The notes under the pieces were generated by a model, which saw only the letters and a list, made by a program, of their open reading frames with translations, was not told the DNA's origin and did no database searches. From Rhizobium ruizarguesonis (lineage in GTDB: Bacteria > Pseudomonadota > Alphaproteobacteria > Rhizobiales > Rhizobiaceae), in contig NZ_PQIG01000035.1 in the NCBI RefSeq assembly GCF_012349115.1, forward strand, positions 1-64,000: a DNA stretch of 64,000 nt, written 5' to 3'. Of this stretch, positions 56,952 through 64,000 are shown in pieces. Numbering within the stretch: the stretch's first letter is position 1; every line of letters begins with the position of its first letter. Both the position numbers and the translations under genes were made by a program.

Positions 56952-57599
56952 CTAGGAAGCGAACCGCCACACTGTCGTCTTCTTGATTTCGCTGTCCTCC
57001 AGCGCCCGCGTTACCGGCACCTCATAATCCGCGCAGAATTCCAGCCGTTCTCTCGGCAGGTAACTGCGTCCGGGGTCTCCGACCAGCACCCACTTGCCGT
57101 CGGCTGCCAGCTTCGCGAACCAGGGAACGAGCGCGCCGGCGAAAGCGCGATCGTAGAAGACGTCGCCGGCAAGCACGATATCCGCATCGACCGCCTCCCC
57201 GATCAGATCTGCGCCAATAAATCCGAGCGAAACGTGATTGGCCTCGGCATTCAGCCGGACTGCCGCCTCCGCCCAGGGATCGATATCGCTAGCCATGACC
57301 TCCCGGGCACCGGCCATCACGGCCGCAATGCCGACAAGGCCGGAACCGCTGGCGAAATCAAGCACCCGCTTGCCGCGCACCGCTTCCGGATGATCGAGAA
57401 CGTAGCGCGCCAGTCCCTGGCCGCCCGCCCAAGCAAAAGCCCAGAAGGGCGGCGGCAGGCCGATCGCTTCCAGTTCCTCCTCCGTCTTCAGCCAGAGCTC
57501 ATGCGCCTCGCTTGCCAGATAGAGCGAAATCTCCGGCACATGCGGCGGCGGCATCAGGCTGGTATTGGCGCGGATGAAGGCTTCTGGATCAGTCTTCAA
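56952..57599 (-). CDS. class I SAM-dependent methyltransferase (ETFB lysine methyltransferase-like), 215 aa
   Basis: Small methyltransferase with the SAM motif VLDFASGSGLVGIAAVMAGA, acidic loop MASDIDPWAEAAVRLNAEAN, and post-I AGDVFYDR. The N-terminus (ISLYLASEAHELWLKTEEEL, then PPPFWAFAWAGGQGLARYVL) resembles the METTL20/ETF-beta lysine methyltransferase group. The start is probably TTG at 57599, overlapping the EVE gene stop (TTGA). No ATG fits in the open frame above it. It is the last gene of the tsaD-gpsA operon. Confidence 0.85.
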   Translation of the reverse strand: MKTDPEAFIRANTSLMPPPHVPEISLYLASEAHELWLKTEEELEAIGLPPPFWAFAWAGGQGLARYVLDHPEAVRGKRVLDFASGSGLVGIAAVMAGAREVMASDIDPWAEAAVRLNAEANHVSLGFIGADLIGEAVDADIVLAGDVFYDRAFAGALVPWFAKLAADGKWVLVGDPGRSYLPRERLEFCADYEVPVTRALEDSEIKKTTVWRFAS

Positions 57600-58027
57600 C
57601 GCGGCGGATTGTCCAGTCCGCCCATCCGGCAGACTTCGAGATATTCTTCCTCGGTGACTGGCTGCACCGACAGCCGCATCGAGGTGACGAGCGCCATCTT
57701 GGCGAGCTTCTCGCTCGCCTTGACATCCTTCAGCGTCACCGGCTTCGGCACGTCCATGACGGCGCGGATGTCGACGCAATCCCACTTCGGATCGCCCTTG
57801 GCGGAAGAATCGGGATGCGACAGGGCGCAGACTTCGACGATGCCGACGATCTCCAGCCCGTCATTGGAATGATAGAAGAACCCTTTGTCGCCGATCTGCA
57901 TCGCCCGCATGTTGTTGCGCGCCAGATAATTGCGGACTCCGGTCCATTCCGTGCCCTTTTCGCCCGCAGCCTTCTGTTGCTCCCAGGACCAGGAAGCGGG
58001 TTCGGATTTATAGAGCCAGTGCGCCAT
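57596..58027 (-). CDS. EVE domain-containing protein, 143 aa
   Basis: EVE/PUA-like domain that binds modified bases in DNA or RNA: AHWLYKSEPASWSWEQQ, GVRNYLARNNMRAMQIGDKGFFYHSN, then VGIVEVCALSHPDSSA. The GTG at 58033 is too close to GGAGG; the ATG at 58027 has the better spacing (7 nt). It overlaps the upstream YciI stop region and the downstream methyltransferase start. Confidence 0.92.
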   Translation of the reverse strand: MAHWLYKSEPASWSWEQQKAAGEKGTEWTGVRNYLARNNMRAMQIGDKGFFYHSNDGLEIVGIVEVCALSHPDSSAKGDPKWDCVDIRAVMDVPKPVTLKDVKASEKLAKMALVTSMRLSVQPVTEEEYLEVCRMGGLDNPPR

Positions 58028-58029
58028 GC

Positions 58030-58323
58030 TCACGCCTCCGGTTTGTTGAAGACCCAGTTATAGGCCTTGACGTCGACGCTTTCGAACAGTCCGGCCTTGG
58101 CATAGGGATCGGCATCGGCAAGCGCACGCGCCGCCTCTTTCGATTCCGCTTCGACGATGATCAGGCTGCCGCAGGGCTTGCCGTCATCATCGAGAAACGG
58201 GCCGGCGATCTTCAGCGTGCCCTCGGCATTCAGCTTGTTCAGATGCTCGATATGCGTCGGACGCGTATCCATGCGCACGTTCAGATGTCCCGGTTTGTCC
58301 TTGCAGAGAAGGGCGAAAAGCAT
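58030..58323 (-). CDS. YciI family protein, 97 aa
   Basis: Small YciI/YCII-type protein: MLFALLCKDKPGHLNVRMDTRPTHIEHL (His in the conserved RxxHIEHL position), then IAGPFLDDDGKPCGSLIIVEA and the conserved DPYAKAGLFESVDV (Asp-Pro). Unlike the copy at 6000 it carries the canonical DPY. It sits between gpsA and the EVE gene with very short spacing. Function unknown. Confidence 0.9.
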   Translation of the reverse strand: MLFALLCKDKPGHLNVRMDTRPTHIEHLNKLNAEGTLKIAGPFLDDDGKPCGSLIIVEAESKEAARALADADPYAKAGLFESVDVKAYNWVFNKPEA

Positions 58324-58332
58324 GTCTGTCTC

Positions 58333-59316
58333 CTATTCGGTGGTGATCGGACGCGTCATCAGCTGCTCTATCGCCTCTGATATATCGAGCTTGCCGTCGA
58401 TGATGGCGGAAATGGCATCGGTGATCGGCATGCTGACCTTCAACTCCGCCGCAAGCCGCGAGGCGACGGAGGCTGCAAAAGCGCCTTCCACCAGCGCACC
58501 CTGCAGGGGATCGGTCTTTTCGCCGCGCCCGAGCGCGATGCCGAAGCGCAGGTTTCGCGATTGATGGCTCGTTGCCGTCAGCACCAGATCGCCGAGGCCG
58601 GAAAGCCCGCGCACCGTGTCCGCCTGCCCGCCCTTGGCGACGACGAAACGCGACATCTCGGCAAGACCGCGCGCAATCAGCGCCGCGCGCGCGGAATCAC
58701 CGATGCCACGGCCTTCGACGATGCCGCAGGCGATCGCCAGCACATTCTTCAGCGCGCCGCCAAGCTGCACGCCGATCCGGTCGTTGGAGGCGTAGAGCCG
58801 GAAGGTCCGGCCGGAAATCGCCTGCGCCAGCCGCTCCGCGGTCTCCATGTCGGCTGCCGCAATCGCCATCGCCGTCGGCAGGCCCTTGGCGATATCGGCG
58901 GCAAAACCCGGGCCGGAGAGCACGGCGACGGAATGGTCCGGCAGTTCCCGTTCCAGCATGTCGGTCAGAAGATTGCCCGTCGCCCGCTCGATGCCCTTGG
59001 CGCAGGTAACGACCACGGCATCCTTGGAAAGATAAGGTCCGTATTGCCGCACCGCATCGGCCTGCGCCTGCGATGGCATTGCAAAAAGCACGATGGAAGC
59101 GCCGGCGATCGCATCCGCCTCGGCCGAAAATTCCAGCGTATCGGGCAGGAGAATGCCGGGCAGCACCGCATCGTGCAGCCGTTCGGTCTTCAGATCGGCA
59201 ATCAGTGACGGATCACGCCCGACGAGCGTCACGGCGCTGCGGCCGGCAAGCGCGATGACGGCGGCAAGCGCCGTGCCGAAAGCCCCCGATCCGACGACGG
59301 CGATGGTTTCGCTCAT
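58333..59316 (-). CDS. gpsA: glycerol-3-phosphate dehydrogenase [NAD(P)+], 327 aa
   Basis: Makes sn-glycerol 3-phosphate for phospholipid synthesis. NAD motif [15 protein letters not shown], the catalytic lysine region [13 protein letters not shown], and [19 protein letters not shown] are present. The frame extends upstream, but the ATG at 59316 overlaps the tsaD stop by 4 nt and gives the correct length. Confidence 0.96.
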   Translation of the reverse strand: MSETIAVVGSGAFGTALAAVIALAGRSAVTLVGRDPSLIADLKTERLHDAVLPGILLPDTLEFSAEADAIAGASIVLFAMPSQAQADAVRQYGPYLSKDAVVVTCAKGIERATGNLLTDMLERELPDHSVAVLSGPGFAADIAKGLPTAMAIAAADMETAERLAQAISGRTFRLYASNDRIGVQLGGALKNVLAIACGIVEGRGIGDSARAALIARGLAEMSRFVVAKGGQADTVRGLSGLGDLVLTATSHQSRNLRFGIALGRGEKTDPLQGALVEGAFAASVASRLAAELKVSMPITDAISAIIDGKLDISEAIEQLMTRPITTE

Positions 59317-60458
59317 GCCTTGGCCCCTCGTTTTCCGAAGCCGATCAGCGTTTCCGCATTGGAATCGAGCGGCCAGCGCGAACGTGGTTGTACGTCGAGC
59401 GTATCCGGCGCGGCACCGGTCGCCATCCGTTCCAGTCCTGCCCAGGCGATCATCACGGCGTTGTCGGTGCAGAGGTGCAGCGGCGGCGCGACGAAGCGGA
59501 AACCGTTCTTGTCGCACAGCGCCTGCAGCGTGCCGCGCAGTTCGAGATTGGCGGCGACACCGCCGGCAACGACGAGCGCCGGCTTTTCGCCAGTAGCAGG
59601 GCCAGTAGCAGGGCCAGTAGCAGGGCCAGTAGCAGGGAATGTCGTCGGAAATTCCGCCTTGAACCGCTGCAGGCCACGGCCGATACGGTCCTTCAGCGTC
59701 CGCGAAACTGCCTTCTGGAACGAGGCGCAAATATCCGCCACGTCCTGATCGCTGAGCGGCGCGATATCCTGTGCCGCCTGCCGCACCGCCGTCTTCAGGC
59801 CGGAGAAGGAGAAGTCGAGCCGTGCCTCGCCGACCAGCGGCCGCGGAAAGTCGAAGCGATCGGAATTGCCGTCCCGCGCCATCCGCTCCACCGCCGGCCC
59901 GCCGGGATAAGGCAGGCCGAGCAGCTTTGCCGTCTTGTCGAAGGCTTCGCCGAGCGCATCGTCGATCGTCGTGCCCCAGCGCTCATACTGCCCGACGCCG
60001 CGCACCAGGATGAGCTGGGTATGGCCGCCGGAAACCAGCAGCATCAGATAGGGAAAGGACAGCCCGTCCGTCAACCGCGCCGTCAGCGCATGGCCTTCAA
60101 GATGGTTGATCGCATAGAGCGGCTTGCCGGCGGCTCTGGCGATCGCCTTGCCGGTCATCAACCCCACAAGCAGCCCGCCGATCAGCCCCGGCCCCGACGT
60201 GGCGGCGATGGCGTCGACATCGTTGAGCGACACGTTGGCGCGCTTCAGCGCCTCCTCGATCAGCTCGTCCAGCGCCTCGACATGGGCGCGTGCGGCGATC
60301 TCTGGCACCACGCCGCCATAGGCGCTATGCTCGTCGAGCTGGGAAAGCACCACGTCCGACAGCACGTTGGAACGCCCCTCAGCATCGCGCTCAACGACCG
60401 CGGCGGCGGTCTCATCGCAGCTCGTTTCGATGCCAAGGATGCGCAGAAAGGGAACCAT
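59313..60458 (-). CDS. tsaD: tRNA N6-threonylcarbamoyladenosine synthase TsaD, 381 aa
   Basis: Transfers threonylcarbamoyl to A37 of ANN-decoding tRNAs. The ASKHA fold has [15 protein letters not shown] at the N-terminus and the metal histidines in [26 protein letters not shown] and VVAGGVAAN follow. Between FKAEFPTT and the VVAGGVAAN segment lies an insert of PATG repeats, encoded by a 12-bp unit in about four tandem copies. ATG at 60458 is chosen; the longer open frame is not family sequence. Confidence 0.95.
   Translation of the reverse strand: MVPFLRILGIETSCDETAAAVVERDAEGRSNVLSDVVLSQLDEHSAYGGVVPEIAARAHVEALDELIEEALKRANVSLNDVDAIAATSGPGLIGGLLVGLMTGKAIARAAGKPLYAINHLEGHALTARLTDGLSFPYLMLLVSGGHTQLILVRGVGQYERWGTTIDDALGEAFDKTAKLLGLPYPGGPAVERMARDGNSDRFDFPRPLVGEARLDFSFSGLKTAVRQAAQDIAPLSDQDVADICASFQKAVSRTLKDRIGRGLQRFKAEFPTTFPATGPATGPATGPATGEKPALVVAGGVAANLELRGTLQALCDKNGFRFVAPPLHLCTDNAVMIAWAGLERMATGAAPDTLDVQPRSRWPLDSNAETLIGFGKRGAKA
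59588..59637. repeat. 12-bp tandem repeat inside tsaD
   Basis: The unit GCCAGTAGCAGG is repeated about four times, nearly exactly. It adds Pro-Ala-Thr-Gly units in the TsaD protein and keeps frame because 12 is a multiple of three. Confidence 0.85.
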
Positions 60459-60530
60459 GAAGCCTGTTCGTTGATTGCGATGGGATGGAAACCCGTTTAC
60501 GAGAACTCCGGTAACAACGGAATAGAGCGG

Positions 60531-61460
60531 ATGCAAACAAAACCTTTCCGGATCGGCACGCGGGGCAGCCCGCTGGCGCTTGCCCAGGCGCATGAGGCCC
60601 GCGACAGGCTGATGGCGGCGCATCATCTGCCCGAGGACATGTTCGAGATCGTCGTGCTGACGACCAAGGGCGACCGCATCACCGACCGGTCGCTGGCCGA
60701 GATCGGCGGCAAGGGCCTGTTCACCGAGGAACTTGAACAGAAGCTTACCGCCGGCGAGCTGGATTTCGCCGTGCATTCCGCCAAGGACGTGGCGACGAAG
60801 CTGCCTGAGGGGCTTTATCTCTCCGCCTACCTGCCGCGTGAAGATATCCGCGACGCCGTCATCGGCCGCACCGCGCGCAAACTGATCGACCTGCCGCATG
60901 GCGCCACCGTCGGTTCCTCATCGCTCCGCCGCCAGGCGCTGATCCGCCGCATGCGGCCTGACATCAACGTCATCACCTTCCGCGGCCTGGTCGAAACGCG
61001 CCTGCGCAAGCTCGAAGAGGGCGAGGTTGATGCGACCCTGCTGGCGCTTGCCGGCCTGAAACGCCTCGGCAAGGTCGACGTACTGACCGATATCCTCGAT
61101 CCCGACACCTTCCCGCCGGCGCCGGCGCAGGGGGCGATCTGCATCGAAAGCCGCATCGGCGATGCCAGGATCGACGATCTGCTGGCGCCGGTCAACGATA
61201 TCACGACCTTCGACACAGTCTCCTGCGAACGTGCCTTCCTCGCAGCACTCGACGGCTCCTGCCGCACGCCGATCGGTGGTTATGCCGTCTGCGAAGGCGA
61301 CCTGATCCGGTTCTCCGGTCTCATCATCACTCCCGACGGCCGCAACCAGCATGCGGTGACGACCGACGGCCACCGCCGCGATGCGGCAGCGCTCGGCACC
61401 CGCGCCGGCCAGGACGTGCGCGCAAGAGCCGGCAGCGCCTTTTTCGACGACTGGCACTGA
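60531..61460 (+). CDS. hemC: hydroxymethylbilane synthase, 309 aa
   Basis: Polymerises four porphobilinogens. [14 protein letters not shown] starts the protein; the cofactor-binding aspartate and arginine segments [14 protein letters not shown] and [11 protein letters not shown] are present, and the dipyrromethane cysteine is in [13 protein letters not shown]. The open frame to 59388 is a shadow; ATG at 60531 has GGAATAGAG upstream. It is divergent from tsaD over 72 bp. Confidence 0.97.
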   Translation: MQTKPFRIGTRGSPLALAQAHEARDRLMAAHHLPEDMFEIVVLTTKGDRITDRSLAEIGGKGLFTEELEQKLTAGELDFAVHSAKDVATKLPEGLYLSAYLPREDIRDAVIGRTARKLIDLPHGATVGSSSLRRQALIRRMRPDINVITFRGLVETRLRKLEEGEVDATLLALAGLKRLGKVDVLTDILDPDTFPPAPAQGAICIESRIGDARIDDLLAPVNDITTFDTVSCERAFLAALDGSCRTPIGGYAVCEGDLIRFSGLIITPDGRNQHAVTTDGHRRDAAALGTRAGQDVRARAGSAFFDDWH

Positions 61461-61467
61461 AGCGGCC

Positions 61468-62175
61468 ATGCGTGTGCTCGTCACCCGCCCTGCGCATTCG
61501 GCGACGAGAACCGCACAACGTTTGCGCGATATGGGCCACGAGCCCCTGCTGCTGCCGCTGCGTCAGCCGCTGCACGACAGCGCCGCCGCCCTAGCCGCGC
61601 TTGCAACCACCAGCGGCGCTATCGCCGTGACCAGCGCCGAAGCCATCAGGGTCCTCTCCGCGCTCGGCGAAAAACTTCGTCCGCATCTCGCCCGCCCGCT
61701 TTTCGCGGTCGGCGAAACGACCGCGGAAGAAGCGCGCAGCCTCGGCTTCCGATCGGTCGCCTCATCCCAGGGCAACGGCCGCGATCTCGCCGATCTCGTC
61801 GCGACGCAGGGAGCGGACGGGTTGCTTTATCTTGCCGGCTGGCCCCGCGCCGAAACTTTCGAAGCAGGATTGCGCGAACTCGGCATCCGCTTTTCTATCG
61901 CCGAATGCTATCGCATGCAGCCGATCGTTCCCGGCCCGGCCGAGATCGAAGCGATTTTCTCAAGGTCTCGTCCTGAGGCCATTCTCTTCTATTCCCGGCA
62001 GACGGCCGAGGATTTCTTTCGTGTGCCGGAACTGCGATCAGCCGTGCCGGAACACAGCGGAATCCGCTTTCTCTGCCTTAGCGAGGCAGTGGCGGAGGCC
62101 ATCCCGACGGCTCTGAAAAAAGCCGTAACGATTTCACCGATGACGGATGAGCAAAGCCTTTTGTCGCTGCTTTGA
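61468..62175 (+). CDS. hemD: uroporphyrinogen-III synthase, 235 aa
   Basis: Closes and inverts the tetrapyrrole ring. MRVLVTRPAHSATRTAQRL starts the family; the weakly conserved two-domain fold follows, with LFAVGETTAEEARSLGF and LYLAGWPRAETFEAGL. It begins 7 bp after hemC. The start ATG is preceded by a modest GAAGCGG. Confidence 0.93.
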   Translation: MRVLVTRPAHSATRTAQRLRDMGHEPLLLPLRQPLHDSAAALAALATTSGAIAVTSAEAIRVLSALGEKLRPHLARPLFAVGETTAEEARSLGFRSVASSQGNGRDLADLVATQGADGLLYLAGWPRAETFEAGLRELGIRFSIAECYRMQPIVPGPAEIEAIFSRSRPEAILFYSRQTAEDFFRVPELRSAVPEHSGIRFLCLSEAVAEAIPTALKKAVTISPMTDEQSLLSLL

Positions 62176-62263
62176 GGCTCCACCCGCCCAAATTTGATCT
62201 AACCTCTTCCCTTAACTGGCATCACTGTCTAGTTTCGTTGCAATGCAGAATAAAGAGGACCTC

Positions 62264-63514
62264 ATGGTATCGGGAAACCCGCCACGCCATTCGAAGAGCG
62301 CCGACGAGCCGGTCACGATCGACCTCGATGCACAGGAATTCGCCTCTGCAGCCGATACCGAAAAACCGGTAGACAATGAAACTGCCGACGCCGACAGCAC
62401 CGCCGCCGCCGATGCCGGCCTGCCGCCCGAAACCGAGCCTGCATCGCATGCCGAAGATGAAGAAAAGCCTGTGATGGATGCGCCGGAGGAGGAACCGGCA
62501 GCTCCAGAACCCTCCTTCACCCCTCCTCCCGAACAGCCTGCGCCGAAGAGCGCCGCCACCTCCGGTCTCATTGCCGCCGGCATCGTCGGCGGCCTCGTGG
62601 CGCTGCTTGGCGCCGGCGCTATCCAGTATGCGGGTTACCTCCCGGGCTCCGCCGTGCCGCAGACGACCTCGCCGGAGACTGCCGATCTTGCCGGTGAGAT
62701 CGACGGCCTGAAACAGACCATCGCCAACCTTGCCGCCAATCCGGCGAGCGCGGATAATGGTGAGCTCGAGAAGCGCGTCGCTGCGCTGGAAACGGCTGCG
62801 AAGGCCCCCGCAGTCGCCGCACCGGCCGATTCGGGTAACGTCGAGGCACTCAACCAGAAGATTGCGGAACTGACCGGTCAGGTCGACCAGCTGCGCTCAA
62901 CGCTTACCCAATCATCCGAGCAGCAGACGACGAGCGGCGCCGATATCGCCAAGCGCCTCGAAGAGGCCGAAAAGAAGCTGAACGAGCCGCGCGAGGACGT
63001 CGCCGTTGCCCGGGCGATCGCCGCTGCCGCCCTGAAGGCGGCGATCGATCGCGGTGGTCCTTTCCTGGCCGAACTCGACACCTTCGCCAGCGTCGCACCC
63101 GACGATCCGGCCGTCGCCGACCTTAGAGCCTTTGCCGAAACCGGCATTCCCTCACGCACCGAGCTGGTGCGCGAAGTTCCCGATGTCGCCACCGCGATCG
63201 TCGAAGCCGTCAACCAGCCGGACCCGAACCAAAGCTGGTCGGACCGGCTGATGTCGAGCGCCAAGTCGCTGGTGAGTGTCCGTCCCGTTGGCAATATCGA
63301 GGGCGAAAGCGTCGAAGCCATTGCCGCCCGCATGGAGGAGAAGGTGAAGAGCGGCGACCTGCCCGGCGCATCTGCCGAATGGAACAACCTGCCGGCTCTC
63401 GGCAAACAGGCCTCCGCCGCCTTCAAGCAATCGCTCGAAGCGCGCATCCGCGTCGAGGAACTGGTCGGCGGGGCGCTGTCGAAAGCGGTTTCCGGCACCG
63501 GCAAGGAAGGATAA
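62264..63514 (+). CDS. mitofilin (Mic60-like, COG4223) family protein, 416 aa
   Basis: Inner-membrane protein: a long acidic N-terminus (residues about 1-90, Glu/Ala/Asp/Pro-rich), one membrane helix (GLIAAGIVGGLVALLGAG, about 100-120), an Ala-rich coiled coil in the periplasm, and a C-terminal mitofilin-like domain (REVPDVATAIVEAVNQ and beyond). The hemD-mitofilin-hemY order is the one reported for alphaproteobacterial Mic60, linked to intracytoplasmic membranes and cristae ancestry. ATG at 62264 has GAGGA close by; 62243 is the alternative. Confidence 0.85.
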   Translation: MVSGNPPRHSKSADEPVTIDLDAQEFASAADTEKPVDNETADADSTAAADAGLPPETEPASHAEDEEKPVMDAPEEEPAAPEPSFTPPPEQPAPKSAATSGLIAAGIVGGLVALLGAGAIQYAGYLPGSAVPQTTSPETADLAGEIDGLKQTIANLAANPASADNGELEKRVAALETAAKAPAVAAPADSGNVEALNQKIAELTGQVDQLRSTLTQSSEQQTTSGADIAKRLEEAEKKLNEPREDVAVARAIAAAALKAAIDRGGPFLAELDTFASVAPDDPAVADLRAFAETGIPSRTELVREVPDVATAIVEAVNQPDPNQSWSDRLMSSAKSLVSVRPVGNIEGESVEAIAARMEEKVKSGDLPGASAEWNNLPALGKQASAAFKQSLEARIRVEELVGGALSKAVSGTGKEG

Positions 63515-63518
63515 GACC

Positions 63519-64000
63519 ATGCTGATCCGCCTTGTCGTCTTCGCCCTCTTCGTGTTGCTTCTCGCCTATGGCTTCTCCTGGCTTGCCGATCGTCCCGGCG
63601 ACCTCTCGCTGATCTGGGAGGGCCAGATCTACCAGACGACGCTGATCGTCGCCGCCAGCGCGATCATCGCTCTCATTGCCGCCGTGATGATCGCCTGGTG
63701 GTTCGTCCGTCTCGTCTGGACCTCGCCGCATTCGGTGACCCGTTATTTCCGCGCCCGCAAGCGGGATCGCGGTTATCAGGCGCTGTCGACCGGCCTGATT
63801 GCCGCCGGCGCCGGCAATGCGCTGCTCGCCCGCAAGATGGCTGCCCGCTCGCGTGGCCTCATCCGCGCCGATCAGGAACCGCTGATCAACCTGCTCGAGG
63901 CCCAGGCCGCCCTGATCGAAGGTCGCCATGACGAAGCGCGCGCCAAGTTCGAGGCCATGGCCAACGATCCCGAGACCCGCGAGCTCGGTCTGCGCGGTCT
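63519..64000 (+). CDS. hemY: HemY heme biosynthesis protein, N-terminal part
   Basis: Runs off the window. Two membrane helices are visible (LVVFALFVLLLAYGFSWLA and LIVAASAIIALIAAVMIAWW), then the HemY segment VWTSPHSVTRYFRARKRDRG and the first tetratricopeptide-like helices. It begins 4 bp after the mitofilin stop, with AAGGAAGG as ribosome site. HemY is a periplasm-facing/inner-membrane TPR protein of late heme synthesis whose exact role is unclear. Confidence 0.9.
   Translation, partial: MLIRLVVFALFVLLLAYGFSWLADRPGDLSLIWEGQIYQTTLIVAASAIIALIAAVMIAWWFVRLVWTSPHSVTRYFRARKRDRGYQALSTGLIAAGAGNALLARKMAARSRGLIRADQEPLINLLEAQAALIEGRHDEARAKFEAMANDPETRELGLRG

Noticed and set aside
59588..59637. Possible CRISPR array
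   Set aside because: The 12-bp units are directly adjacent with no spacers and lie in frame inside tsaD.

Overview
The window reads as a chromosomal segment of a fast-growing rhizobium (Rhizobium leguminosarum/etli type). Reasons: high GC coding with strong third-position bias; the alphaproteobacterial order mdh-sucC-sucD-sucA-sucB-lpdA followed by zapE and sdhCDAB; the hemC-hemD-mitofilin-hemY order; and typical rhizobial intergenic palindromes. No tRNA, rRNA, CRISPR array, prophage or complete insertion sequence was seen. The organism call is inference from gene order and protein resemblance; no database search was possible.

Region 1 (about 0.5-19 kb) is core energy metabolism, almost all on the minus strand: cytochrome b561, lpdA, a small accessory block (SDR, secreted protein, DUF4241 protein), sucB, YciI, sucA, sucD, DUF1579, sucC, mdh, zapE, an Inh-type lipoprotein and sdhCDAB. 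Together these genes cover the TCA steps from 2-oxoglutarate to oxaloacetate.

Region 2 (about 19-53.4 kb) is accessory transport and catabolism in five blocks. (a) A PotABCD-like ABC operon with a LysR regulator (20.2-25.1 kb, minus). (b) A divergent ureohydrolase, amino-acid ABC transporter and ornithine-cyclodeaminase operon (25.4-29.9 kb), which lacks an ATPase gene. (c) A tandem LysR-LysR fusion regulator, then UbiD/UbiX decarboxylase genes, a peptide-type ABC transporter, a PEP-mutase/isocitrate-lyase-family enzyme, a TIGR02444 protein, a histidine ammonia-lyase-type MIO enzyme and an aromatic aminotransferase (30.2-44.8 kb). (d) Two divergent GntR/FCD regulators. (e) A polar amino-acid ABC operon carrying a DapA-family enzyme and a 978-residue single-chain fusion of 2Fe-2S, FAD, BFD and FAD modules. 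Block (e) resembles D-hydroxyproline or opine dehydrogenase systems that are normally made from three subunits.

Region 3 (about 52.6-56.9 kb) is a decaying junction. It holds an internally deleted hydantoinase, a DUF3830 gene, two mosaic palindromes, a copy of the ornithine-cyclodeaminase 3' end (exact 24,150-bp offset, about 92% identical), a GH3 glycosidase, an IS6-family remnant and an SGNH hydrolase.

Region 4 (57-64 kb) returns to the core genome. A tight minus-strand operon, tsaD-gpsA-YciI-EVE-methyltransferase, lies divergent from hemC-hemD-mitofilin(Mic60-like)-hemY; hemY runs off the window edge.

The most interesting systems are the single-chain dehydrogenase fusion with its palindromic candidate operator, the two-in-one LysR protein beside UbiD/UbiX, and the co-location of an ammonia-lyase with a prenyl-FMN decarboxylase. 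All four ABC operons also carry an inverted repeat directly after the binding-protein gene.
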